Source: Calditrichia bacterium
GTDB taxonomy: Bacteria > Calditrichota > Calditrichia > RBG-13-44-9 > J075
Length of the DNA: 64,000 nt
Direction: 5' to 3'
Assembly: GCA_028284445.1 (NCBI GenBank)
Contig: JANQRS010000001.1
Span: 104,118-168,117 of the forward strand
Positions 24,788-33,113 of the stretch are shown here, one piece after another. Every line of letters begins with the position of its first letter. Positions within the stretch are counted from its first letter, which is position 1. A program made the position numbers and the translations under genes. Below the pieces are notes generated by a model, which did no database searches, was not told where the DNA came from, and worked only from the letters and a program-made list of their open reading frames with translations.

Positions 24788-26070
24788 TAGAGGGGGCTTT
24801 CTTCAGATTTCAGAAGACGATATTTCTTGCGGCCTTCAATGGCCAGAAAAGTATATACCAGCTGCTTATTGTCGCGATTATAAATCCATTTGAGATGGGG
24901 CTCGCCAATCGGCGCCAGACTATTGTCAACAATCTTGTCCGGTGGCCCAACTGCGATGTAAATTTTGCCGGGATCAGTGCGCCAGCCCAGCACCTTGCGA
25001 CTACTGAAGAGCACATTTGCTGAATCGACCCGCGAGTAAAATTCCCGCTTGAGCTCATTAAACGGTGTTTCCGGCGTCTGATCGAGCTTCTTCCAAAAAT
25101 CGTTCAACTTCGCTGTCTTTTCTTCATTCTTACCTTTACGAAGATCATCGTAAATCTCTTTATCGACGATGTATTCCAGCGGGCCGATAGCCAATTTAGT
25201 ATCCCAAAGACTGATCGGCTTGTCGAACCAGGTCACATTAAACGGAACGCTCTTTACTGTAGAATCCTGACCATGATAGTAGACGGTTTTCAGCCTGTGC
25301 TTACCTTCTTCCAGCTGGTTAGCTGCGATTTCATACTGAATCGAGTGATATTGCGAGTCGTCTGCGAAAGTTGAATCGTCGCTAAAAACGATGTCGCCGT
25401 TCTTGCTATTAATCAGTTTTACCGACAATCGCGGAGAGCGCTCTTCGGACCAGAATTTCAGATAAATACCGAGATCTTTATTGAAATCCCAGTGCTTCAG
25501 AAGCGGTGTTGGAACACCTTCAATGCCAGGAAATCCATGCGATTCTTCGCCATCCAAATCTACCCAAACCGGTAGTGGCGCCTGAAATTTTGGATCCTCG
25601 GCCAGGCGTAACTTCTGAACAAAACGCAATTCCTGTGAGCCGTGTAAATCACGATATTTCATTACAACATCATAGTTTCCTGCCGGCAGATCTACTGAGT
25701 CAACATGAACCAGGTAGCGAGTCTTGCTCAAGGTCTCGTCGAAATCAGCGGCCATGGTTTCTGAGCGGCGGATACTGCGCTTCGCTTCGCCATCTTTGCT
25801 ATTCTTGAATTCAATCTCTAATTCAGCGCCAGCGCTGAACGTTCCGTCTTCACTGACAAATTGCAAGTAGCTGAACTGAATTCGGATAGGAACAATAACC
25901 CGGTATTGATTATCTCCCTGATAAACTGGAAAGGTGCGGAATAGTACCGGTATCTTCTGGGGATACTTGGTGTCCAGGAATTGTTTATCGTAGGTTTCGC
26001 GGTAAGAGATTTGAGAGAAGGATAGCGATATAGAGGCCAATAGTGCCACAAAAATCAGGCGTTGTATCAT
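24787..26070 (-). CDS. exported GWxTD-domain protein
   Basis: A 427-residue protein with signal peptide 1-19 (LIFVALLASISLSFSQ), a beta-rich middle (VDLPAGNYDVVMKYRDLHGS, GKHRLKTVYYHG) and a C-terminal GWxTD domain: LGWRTDPGKIYIAVGPPDKI (about 364-383) followed by the WIYNRDNKQLVYTFL strand. This domain is characteristic of KSB1, Calditrichota, Latescibacterota and related genomes; its biochemical role is unknown. It is translationally coupled to the downstream oxidoreductase. This gene is the best single taxonomic marker in the window. Confidence 0.92.
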   Translation of the reverse strand: MIQRLIFVALLASISLSFSQISYRETYDKQFLDTKYPQKIPVLFRTFPVYQGDNQYRVIVPIRIQFSYLQFVSEDGTFSAGAELEIEFKNSKDGEAKRSIRRSETMAADFDETLSKTRYLVHVDSVDLPAGNYDVVMKYRDLHGSQELRFVQKLRLAEDPKFQAPLPVWVDLDGEESHGFPGIEGVPTPLLKHWDFNKDLGIYLKFWSEERSPRLSVKLINSKNGDIVFSDDSTFADDSQYHSIQYEIAANQLEEGKHRLKTVYYHGQDSTVKSVPFNVTWFDKPISLWDTKLAIGPLEYIVDKEIYDDLRKGKNEEKTAKLNDFWKKLDQTPETPFNELKREFYSRVDSANVLFSSRKVLGWRTDPGKIYIAVGPPDKIVDNSLAPIGEPHLKWIYNRDNKQLVYTFLAIEGRKKYRLLKSEESPL

Positions 26071-26592
26071 AGTATTTCCTTATTGATTGGACCAAAAAAT
26101 ATATGCATCGGCAGTTTGCATACGCAACCCGAATCTGTTTTCATATGCGGGTCCTTTTTCAAACGATTGGTCGACACAAAAGTTCAGAACAAAGATTTGC
26201 CGCGAATGTACACGAATCTTCCCGAATCGACTCCCCCCCAATTGAATAGTTTTCAATTTCTTAAACCATGGTGTTCATTTGCGAAAGTTTGTGTTACTCT
26301 TTTAAGATCTTTTAACGGATTTGGATGAAAAAGCTGCTAACATCCTAACCTTTTCGGGCGATGATATCCCTCAGCGATCTTTCACATATCTGATATTAGC
26401 GGAGGACGAAAACTTCCTATCCCACCACCTGCAATACTGGCAAGCGGCTTTTTCGAGCTGATGTCTCTTCGCGCATTTTCCGTTCATCCATTCAGAAAAT
26501 AATATCGAAATCATCTATTCAGGAACGAGGTAGCAGCAGTTGATTTCCGGCGAAATTAGTAAACGCTGCTGGTCTTATTAGGAGGGAACCAT
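26071..26592. other. 522-bp intergenic region
   Basis: No gene supported. Around 26198-26225 a 10-bp-period triplet of CGAAT units (CGAATGTACA, CGAATCTTCC, CGAATC) resembles decayed dispersed repeats of environmental genomes. The part next to the small gene (26340-26580) shows no readable promoter or RNA. Confidence 0.45.
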
Positions 26593-26739
26593 ATGTACGA
26601 AAAATATTTTGAACACCTGAGAGTTCATCTTAGAAATCTAGCGCAGAAAAAGCGATCAATATCCCGGCCGCAAAATCAAGCGGCTGATCGCAAGGATGCA
26701 GCTAAGAGTAAGGTGGGTGAGAAGAAGGGGAAGGAATAG
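26593..26739 (+). CDS. small basic protein, 48 residues
   Basis: The frame ATG 26593 to TAG 26737-26739 encodes 48 residues: MYEKYFEHLRVHLRNLAQKK, a likely amphipathic helix, then a Lys/Arg-rich tail ending VGEKKGKE. AGGAGGGAAC sits at ideal spacing before the ATG, and a hairpin terminator begins three bases after the stop. The gene is bounded by long non-coding sequence on the left and the converging permease on the right. Nothing recognisable; the charge suggests nucleic acid or ribosome contact (inference). Confidence 0.6.
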   Translation: MYEKYFEHLRVHLRNLAQKKRSISRPQNQAADRKDAAKSKVGEKKGKE

Positions 26740-26741
26740 AT

Positions 26742-26773
26742 GCACATCCCACTTCGCAGGCAGGGGGATGTGC
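26742..26773 (+). terminator. hairpin terminator of the small gene
   Basis: GCACATCCC (26742-26750) pairs with GGGATGTGC (26765-26773). Confidence 0.6.
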
Positions 26774-26784
26774 CGTTGACCGTT

Positions 26785-26813
26785 GATCGTTGTCCGATGA
26801 ACGGACAACGATC
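26785..26813 (-). terminator. hairpin terminator of the ABC permease gene
   Basis: GATCGTTGTCCG (26785-26796) pairs perfectly with CGGACAACGATC (26802-26813), loop ATGAA, four bases beyond the permease stop at 26817. Confidence 0.7.
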
Positions 26814-26816
26814 GTT

Positions 26817-29174
26817 CTATTCATACCTTAGGCTCTCCACCGGATTGGCCAGCGCTGCCCGGACGGTTTGCAGGGCCAGTACCAGCATAGCCGTACCAAG
26901 GATGGCTAATCCGGGGATGGCGGCGCTGAACAGGCTGAGATCGGTACGATAAACATAGTCTTCCAGCCACATGTTCATAACCGTCATCGCAATCGGCGAG
27001 GCGATGATGATGGCAATGGCAATCAACCAGAAGAAGCGGCTTGAGAGCATTATTACCACATTGGATGTAGATGCGCCAAGCACCTTGCGGATCCCGATCT
27101 CGCGGGTGCGCTGGACCACGGAAAGTGAGCCGAGCCCAAATAGACCTACCAGAGCGATAATTAAGGCGACAGTTGCGGCGTATGTGACAATTTGGGAGAG
27201 CGCCGTTTCGTTACGATAAACGCGGCTGTAATACTCATCGGCAAAATTGTAGGTGAAGCCACTGGCAGAGCCAACCTGCGGCCACAATTCACTTGCCGCA
27301 TCCAGTACATTTTTTGTATCTCCATTTACGCGAATGCTCGTAAAGAGATAGTTCGGGCTGTTAGGCGGAAAGGGAATCATCACAGCCGGCTTGATGGCCC
27401 AACGCATTGACGCAAAGTGGAAATCTTTGGTAATGCCAACAACCGTATAAGGTGCTCCCTTGTGGTAAAACACTTCACCCAGGCCATGTTCCCAGCCCAG
27501 GACCCGTAAGGCAGTTTCATTGATAACGGCTTCATTCGGTTTATCGAAATTCCGCCCGCGCAGCAATTCCAGGCCAAGCGTAGTGATGTGGCTGCTATCG
27601 ACCAGGGATCCATGCATCTGGATGACTTCATCTTCCTTGGGATTGGGATTTTGCGATACCGGAAAGGTTTGCCAGTACCAGTTGTCGCCGGGGATGGAAG
27701 AGCTGATGGAAACCGATTCGACATCGCTTTCCCGACGCAATGCCGAGACATAGCGCTCCAGGTGTGAAAGGCCTTCTTCCGGCTTCTCGAAACCAAATGG
27801 CGAGGTGCGAATAGTAATCAGCGGTTTTTCGCCGAAATCGAATCCACGTTGTTGAATGTAGTCAATCTGGCGGTTGACGAAGAAGGCACAGATGAAGATG
27901 AATACCGATACCGCAAATTGAAATATCAGCAGGCCGCTGCGCAGTCGTGCGCCGTTTGGCTGGTTGCCAAGTTTGCCCTTGATGACCTCCGTGGCATTAA
28001 AGCGCGATAGAAAGAATGCCGGATATGCACCTGCGATCAGGCCTATAAACAATGCCATTACAAAGGCAGTAAACCAAACAGCCGGACTGCGCAAGCTGAG
28101 GTCAATATCCAGCAATCCTTCGAGCAGGCTATTGAATGAGGGAAGCAGCAGTTCTGCAAGAGCCAGTCCGGCGATCAAGGCGATGAGCGAAAGCAGCATC
28201 GATTCGACCAGGAACTGCCCGGCCAAACCTGATTGACGGGCGCCAAGCACTTTACGTACTCCTATTTCGCGAGCGCGGTCGATGGAGCGGGACATAGCGA
28301 TATTGGTGTAGTTGATAATTGAGAGAAGCATGATACCGGCCGAGAGCATCAGCAGCAGGTAGGCATAGAAATGACCGGTTTCATGTTCTTCCAGAAGCGG
28401 AATAAGATTCATCTGAATGCCTTCATACCAGGCGGAACCCATCTGGCTTTTCAGGAAAGCTGCAGTGCGGCTTTGCATCGCTTCACGATCACTGCCCGAT
28501 TGCATTTCCAGGTAAGTGAAGACAAAATTGTTACGCCAGTTATCGCGGCCAACCTTTACGAAGCGCATGTTGAGTTCAGCATTTTCGTAATTGGCCAGCA
28601 CGTCAAAATGGACCGAAGATTCGTTGCTGAGATCTTCCACGACACCTGTGACGGTCAGGCGGGTGCGGCGGTCAAGCCAGAGATAACGCCCAAGCGGATT
28701 TTCCGCTCCAAAATATTTTTGCGCGGCATCCTTGCTGAGCACAACAGAGTAAGTTTCCGATAAGGCCGTTTGGTGATTTCCGGTGACCATTTCGAAATCA
28801 AAGACCTCGAAAAAGTCGCTATCGGCATAAATGACGTCCTGCTGATAGCGTTGATCATCATTGTCATCAGCATAGACTTCGTGTTTTGTTTGATAGACTC
28901 GTACTGCCCGTTTGACCGATGGGAACGATTCCTTCATCGCCGAAGCCAGCGGAGACCAACTGGTGCTGCTGCTCCAGTAGTCTGTTCCAACGTGAACGGT
29001 ATAAATGTCCTCTGCCTTGCTAAAATCCGTATCGGCAGCTAATAAACGCCAGGCAAGAAATGAACAGAGGATGGCCGCTGTGAAGCCCAGGGAGAGGCCA
29101 ATGAGATTGATCAGTGTATAGCTTTTATATCGTTTCAGGTTGCGAAATGCAACCGTCAGGTAATTGGCGAACAT
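26817..29174 (-). CDS. double-FtsX ABC transporter permease (MacB-like), orphan
   Basis: A 785-residue protein with eight membrane helices in the order TM1 (about 20-42), periplasmic MacB-type domain, TM2-4 (about 278-400), TM5 (about 428), second periplasmic domain, TM6-8 (about 665-770). Each half shows the FtsX coupling motif REIGVRKVLGARQS and REIGIRKVLGASTS, and the end is NPVESLRYE. This is the Bacteroidota-type fused permease. MacB-like systems use mechanotransmission to move lipoproteins, peptides or drugs. No ATPase or adaptor gene adjoins, so it must borrow an ATPase coded elsewhere. Confidence 0.92.
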   Translation of the reverse strand: MFANYLTVAFRNLKRYKSYTLINLIGLSLGFTAAILCSFLAWRLLAADTDFSKAEDIYTVHVGTDYWSSSTSWSPLASAMKESFPSVKRAVRVYQTKHEVYADDNDDQRYQQDVIYADSDFFEVFDFEMVTGNHQTALSETYSVVLSKDAAQKYFGAENPLGRYLWLDRRTRLTVTGVVEDLSNESSVHFDVLANYENAELNMRFVKVGRDNWRNNFVFTYLEMQSGSDREAMQSRTAAFLKSQMGSAWYEGIQMNLIPLLEEHETGHFYAYLLLMLSAGIMLLSIINYTNIAMSRSIDRAREIGVRKVLGARQSGLAGQFLVESMLLSLIALIAGLALAELLLPSFNSLLEGLLDIDLSLRSPAVWFTAFVMALFIGLIAGAYPAFFLSRFNATEVIKGKLGNQPNGARLRSGLLIFQFAVSVFIFICAFFVNRQIDYIQQRGFDFGEKPLITIRTSPFGFEKPEEGLSHLERYVSALRRESDVESVSISSSIPGDNWYWQTFPVSQNPNPKEDEVIQMHGSLVDSSHITTLGLELLRGRNFDKPNEAVINETALRVLGWEHGLGEVFYHKGAPYTVVGITKDFHFASMRWAIKPAVMIPFPPNSPNYLFTSIRVNGDTKNVLDAASELWPQVGSASGFTYNFADEYYSRVYRNETALSQIVTYAATVALIIALVGLFGLGSLSVVQRTREIGIRKVLGASTSNVVIMLSSRFFWLIAIAIIIASPIAMTVMNMWLEDYVYRTDLSLFSAAIPGLAILGTAMLVLALQTVRAALANPVESLRYE

Positions 29175-29345
29175 AATTGCTCCTTTTTGCTGCTAGCTCT
29201 TCAGCCGGAATATCGCAAAGGCTGTACCAATATCAGAAACCGGATGAAAGCGGACCTGACGTCTTATTTTTAAGTCGTTAGGTGTTCGTTTTTGAACACG
29301 CTTGTGCGGCGGTGGACAAGCAGGCAAGCAGCGAGAGTGACGGAT

Positions 29346-30785
29346 TTATCCCGCTTTAGACACCTTGCTTCTAGCCATCGTCGAACCGGCCCAAATAACC
29401 AAAGAACAGATGATCGTCAGTGGCACTATCGGCAGAAATCCCAGCGTAAATCCACTGGGAATAATTTGCAGGTAAAGCAGGACCAGTAGGACTTCTCCGA
29501 CAACTATGGAGGCAACGCAACTGGCGGCACTTGTTCGTCGCCAATAGAGTGCGGCGACTGTAGCTGGAAAAAGCAGTGATAATCCGGTAAACGCCTGAGT
29601 CGCAATTGCAGCAATGGTTGAGGGGGGCTTCCAGGCAATTGCCAGCCCAATCAGTGAAAGAAAGACGACCAAAATTTTGCCAATCCATACCTGCTGCTCG
29701 ATGCTGACATCGCGATTGAAAAAGCTCTGGTAAATATCCCGTGTTAACATGGAGCTAAGCGCAAGCAATTGGGAGTCCATGGTGGACATGAATGCGGCAA
29801 GGGCGCCTACCATAATCGTGGCGGCTAGCCATTCCGGGGCGTATGCTGATAGCATACGTGGTAAAATGGTATCTGCTTCCCTGCCGACTAAATCGGGAAA
29901 GGCCAGGTGGCCCATCACGCCAATCATAATCGGGCAAATAAAGAGAAAGGCCGTGACCAATGGGTAAAGCCGGGCTGAAGTCCGTAATGAGGTGGTTGAG
30001 GCCGGAATAAAAAATCGCATAAACATTTGTGGAAACATCGGCACTGCCATTACCCACAAAATCATATAGCTGAACCACACCCGCGGGGTGAAAGAACCGT
30101 CTGCGCCTTCGCGCGAAAAAATGCCCGGTTTCAATTCCATCACCTGGCGATTTGCTTCGCCGATACCGCCCAGGGCATTGCCAACCACAGCAACCGCAAC
30201 AAACATCAACACAAACATGATGATGCCCTGGATAAGATCGGTCAAGGCCACGCTGCGCATGCCTCCGAGAAAAACGTAGATCACGATGAATACGGAAAGG
30301 ATGACTGAACCGGCAAATTGTGGAATGAGGCCATCCGTTAATTGCGATAACAGGATGCCGGCGCCAATCGGTTGCAGAGCAAGATAGGGCAGGGTGAATA
30401 TTACCATCACTGCCAGGTAAACCACTTTCAGGGCATCGGACTGTTGAATATCTCCAATCAATTCCGGCGGGGTGATATAGCCTTTGGCTTTGCCCAGCAC
30501 CCAGACCTTATGTCCGATAAAGTAAAAGGAAATTCCCACCAGGGCAGTGCCAAATCCCATCATGCCATAATAGCTGTAACCGATCCGATATCCGGCCCCG
30601 GCGAATCCAAGGAAGAAGAAGGCGCTGAAATTGGTGGCTACCAGCGTAAAAAATAGCACAATCCCACCAACTTGACGACCGGCGAGGAAGAAGTCGTCGG
30701 GATTATCCTCGCTCTTGCGATAGGCATAGAGGCCGATCCCGAGGGTAACCAAGAGATAGAGCGCAATGATAACGAGGGTTGTCAT
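29346..30785 (-). CDS. sodium:solute symporter (SSS family)
   Basis: A 479-residue transporter with about 13 hydrophobic helices. Family marks are YRKSEDNPDDFFLAGRQVGG (about 23-42), the Na-site region FSAFFFLGFAGAGYRIGYSY, GGMRSVALTDLIQG (about 184-197) and AAFMSTMDSQLLALSSMLTRD (about 331-351). It imports an organic solute or ion with Na+. ATG 30785 overlaps the stop of the small membrane gene (ATGA), showing it works with that subunit. The substrate cannot be told from sequence alone. Confidence 0.93.
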   Translation of the reverse strand: MTTLVIIALYLLVTLGIGLYAYRKSEDNPDDFFLAGRQVGGIVLFFTLVATNFSAFFFLGFAGAGYRIGYSYYGMMGFGTALVGISFYFIGHKVWVLGKAKGYITPPELIGDIQQSDALKVVYLAVMVIFTLPYLALQPIGAGILLSQLTDGLIPQFAGSVILSVFIVIYVFLGGMRSVALTDLIQGIIMFVLMFVAVAVVGNALGGIGEANRQVMELKPGIFSREGADGSFTPRVWFSYMILWVMAVPMFPQMFMRFFIPASTTSLRTSARLYPLVTAFLFICPIMIGVMGHLAFPDLVGREADTILPRMLSAYAPEWLAATIMVGALAAFMSTMDSQLLALSSMLTRDIYQSFFNRDVSIEQQVWIGKILVVFLSLIGLAIAWKPPSTIAAIATQAFTGLSLLFPATVAALYWRRTSAASCVASIVVGEVLLVLLYLQIIPSGFTLGFLPIVPLTIICSLVIWAGSTMARSKVSKAG

Positions 30786-30997
30786 TGCGCTGCCCCCTGA
30801 TCTTCAGGATCATTCCAGCTTTCGCGGGAAAAGAAATAGAAAACAACGGCAAAGAGGATTTGAAGCAAGATGAAATAATATACCCAGCCGGGAAGGCCAA
30901 GTGCTGAGAGAACAATTGGATCGTCCCAACTCCAAAAGTCAAGTGAGAGGATAAACAGCACCAGAAAAAGGGATGTCCAGAGCAGTGATTTTCTCAT
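30782..30997 (-). CDS. small two-TM partner of the sodium symporter
   Basis: A 71-residue protein with membrane helices at about 4-20 and 38-58 (LPGWVYYFILLQILFAVVFY) and a short charged end. Small hydrophobic proteins (DUF3311/DUF997-like) commonly precede SSS symporters; the resemblance is in layout more than sequence. It overlaps the symporter start by four bases and opens onto the candidate replication origin. Confidence 0.75.
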   Translation of the reverse strand: MRKSLLWTSLFLVLFILSLDFWSWDDPIVLSALGLPGWVYYFILLQILFAVVFYFFSRESWNDPEDQGAAQ

Positions 30998-31059
30998 ACA
31001 GCAAGATTAGGAAATTGCGCGCGAAAAACAAAATTCCCATCGAAATGGCGATCCGGATG

Positions 31060-31365
31060 GGAATTTTCCACAATTAACCAACAATTCCCACATTTCTTTA
31101 AACAGATTATCAACACCAGTTCTTCACAATTGTTGATAATTTGTGGAAAACAGAAATCTTTAATCTCTAAAAAATTGTTTTAATTATGTTTAAGCTGATT
31201 TTCTGCCTTGGTGGAATTGTTAACAAATGATGAAAAGGATCCGCTAATTGTTAATAACTTGCCAAATTTTGTTCAAAAGCTGCGGATAAATTGTGGAAAA
31301 CCTGTGGAAAACTATGTTGAAAACTTTCGAAATAATATGAAAAGCGGGACAATGCGGATAAATAC
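31060..31365. other. candidate chromosomal replication origin (oriC)
   Basis: Gene-free, AT-rich stretch with many DnaA-box-like 9-mers. Forward: TTTTCCACA (31064-31072), ATTCCCACA (31084-31092), TTATCAACA (31107-31115). Reverse: TGTTGATAA (31131-31139), TGTGGAAAA (31142-31150, 31292-31300, 31303-31311), TGTTAATAA (31249-31257), TGCGGATAA (31281-31289, 31353-31361), TGTTGAAAA (31315-31323). The 31150-31200 stretch is almost pure A/T, as an unwinding element would be. rsmG lies next to it, a common origin neighbour, and gene strand bias changes here. dnaA itself is not in the window. Confidence 0.7.
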
Positions 31366-31466
31366 TCCTAGTGTGCGGTTCTACCGCACGCTTTGGAGCG
31401 ATTATGCAACAGACCAACATTGATCAGCAGAGCTGCTCAACAAGCTTCCGGCTGTCAAAGGAGTGC

Positions 31467-32126
31467 TCAGGAGAAACGAATTTCAAACCAGCAAAGCTCC
31501 GCCAGTTTGGGAGAGAGGGAATGTTTGGAGGCCGGCAGACGATGGATGGTGTATTGGAAATCCTTGCGGGCCGCTCGTGCTTCCAGGTCGGGTATGTCGG
31601 AACTGCCCTTCCAGAGCAGGAAGCGGCGAGGGGTTTTCAAAAAAGGGCTGCCGTATTTGATCAGGCGCTCCAAAGGGGCGACCGCGCGAGCAGTAACCAG
31701 ATCGAACGCTTCCAGCAGTTCTTCCTGATCATGCAAGGCCTCCACACGATGATTCATGGCGGTTATACCGTGCAATTGAAGTGCGCGAATCGCTTCCTGA
31801 AGAAAGTAGTATTTCTTGCGAATGGAATCGATCATCACGATCTGCAAATCCGGGCGCAAAATTTTTAAGGGTAAGGCAGGTAATCCACCCCCACTACCGA
31901 TGTCGAGAACGCGAATCCCGGTGGGAATCGCTGCGATTGTTAAGGGTAGAATCGAGGGCAAAATGTGGTTTTCCCAGAGAAAATCGATATCCTTGCGCGA
32001 AACCAGATTGATGCGTTGATTCCAATCGCGAAGCAGGTCGCAGTAAGCAGCGAGTGCGTCGATTTGTTCTGCCTTTATATCCGGGAATTCTGTGTGCAGT
32101 ATGTCGCGTTGTTTTTCGGTCAGCAT
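31467..32126 (-). CDS. rsmG: 16S rRNA (guanine527-N7)-methyltransferase
   Basis: A 219-residue SAM-dependent methyltransferase: LLRDWNQRINLVSRKDID (about 31-48), HILPSILPL, motif I RVLDIGSGGGLPALPLKI (about 71-88), and FDLVTARAVAPLERLI (about 140-155). It methylates G527 in the 530 loop of 16S rRNA. I prefer ATG 32126, which has AGGTGA at good spacing, over GTG 32135, which overlaps the upstream TGA. A hairpin GTGCGGT-TCT-ACCGCAC (31373-31389) downstream may terminate it and shield the origin. rsmG (gidB) is typically close to oriC. Confidence 0.95.
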   Translation of the reverse strand: MLTEKQRDILHTEFPDIKAEQIDALAAYCDLLRDWNQRINLVSRKDIDFLWENHILPSILPLTIAAIPTGIRVLDIGSGGGLPALPLKILRPDLQIVMIDSIRKKYYFLQEAIRALQLHGITAMNHRVEALHDQEELLEAFDLVTARAVAPLERLIKYGSPFLKTPRRFLLWKGSSDIPDLEARAARKDFQYTIHRLPASKHSLSPKLAELCWFEIRFS

Positions 32127-32131
32127 AGGCG

Positions 32132-32980
32132 TCACCTTCTGCCGGATTTTTTACGTCGCGGGACATCCAGTTTCAGGTCGGCAACCACGCCGCGATGGTC
32201 CGAACCCGGCAAGTGAATTGTCTTGGCGGACAGCGGAGGTAGTGATGACAATATGTAATCAATACGAACTGCTGCCGGCAGGAAAGTAGACGGAGAATAA
32301 GTCGGGCCGTGACGCCAATTGGTTTTCTCGTACGTGTCAGCCAGGCCGCAGGACTTCAGTCCGCGAAAGGCGCTGTTTGAGGAAAACACGTTGAAATCTC
32401 CGGCAATGATGACCGGATCACCCTTGCGGCCGGCGCCGACATTCTTTAGAAGCCGTCCATTGCCGATCCAGGTTGCTAATACCCTAAGGGTTGGATCGGT
32501 TGTGTTTTTGCAATCAGGAATTGGCGGCGGGGCGTGCAGGCCAAATATTGTATAGTAGGTCTGCTTATAGCGAATGCGGAGGGTGGCAATGGGAATACGG
32601 CAAGGGCCCTTGACCGGAGAAGCGATCAACTGTGCGCTGACACCATCCTGGAATCCACGGGTCAATACGCATATGCCGTGGGTGCCGGGCTCGGCACTTT
32701 CAAGTGCTATCTCATAGCCTTTGCGTCGCAGAAGATCGAGATCCGCATTCCTGCCGGTGTATTCGAGGAGAATGATCACGTGCGGGCGTCCGGCACAAAT
32801 AACCTTAGTCGCCTCACCACCCTGATCGTTTCCGGCCATAATATTTGCCGTAAAAACCCTCAGTACATCGCGTTCCGGATGACCCAAATCCGGCCATGCC
32901 GGAAGCGTCCAGAGGAGAAAAAGCGAAACCGCCCCCACTACAAAGATAAAAATCCTAATTAAAAGTGCATTGCGCCCCAA
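32132..32980 (-). CDS. membrane-anchored endonuclease/exonuclease/phosphatase-family protein
   Basis: A 282-residue protein with an N-terminal anchor (about 6-27, LIRIFIFVVGAVSLFLLW), then the EEP fold: FTANIMAGN (Asn), VIILLEYTG (catalytic Glu), FGLHAPPP, VIIAGDFNVFSSNSAF, RIDYILSS and the closing GSDHRGVVADLKL with the Asp-His pair. All catalytic positions are present. Substrates of membrane-bound members range over nucleic acids and phospholipids; this one is unassigned. The start must be TTG 32980, as a stop lies two codons upstream and no in-frame ATG comes before the anchor. It overlaps or abuts rsmG. Confidence 0.85.
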   Translation of the reverse strand: MGRNALLIRIFIFVVGAVSLFLLWTLPAWPDLGHPERDVLRVFTANIMAGNDQGGEATKVICAGRPHVIILLEYTGRNADLDLLRRKGYEIALESAEPGTHGICVLTRGFQDGVSAQLIASPVKGPCRIPIATLRIRYKQTYYTIFGLHAPPPIPDCKNTTDPTLRVLATWIGNGRLLKNVGAGRKGDPVIIAGDFNVFSSNSAFRGLKSCGLADTYEKTNWRHGPTYSPSTFLPAAVRIDYILSSLPPLSAKTIHLPGSDHRGVVADLKLDVPRRKKSGRR

Positions 32981-33113
32981 TAATCACTCGCGAGTTCGTT
33001 GCTGTTCAAATACGCAGATCCTCCTTGGGAAGTCCCATTTTTCGAGAGAATCTCATATTTCAAATTCGGCGTGAGCGTCGTTGTCTGAAGCCTCTATTGT
33101 CGAAGAGCTTAAG

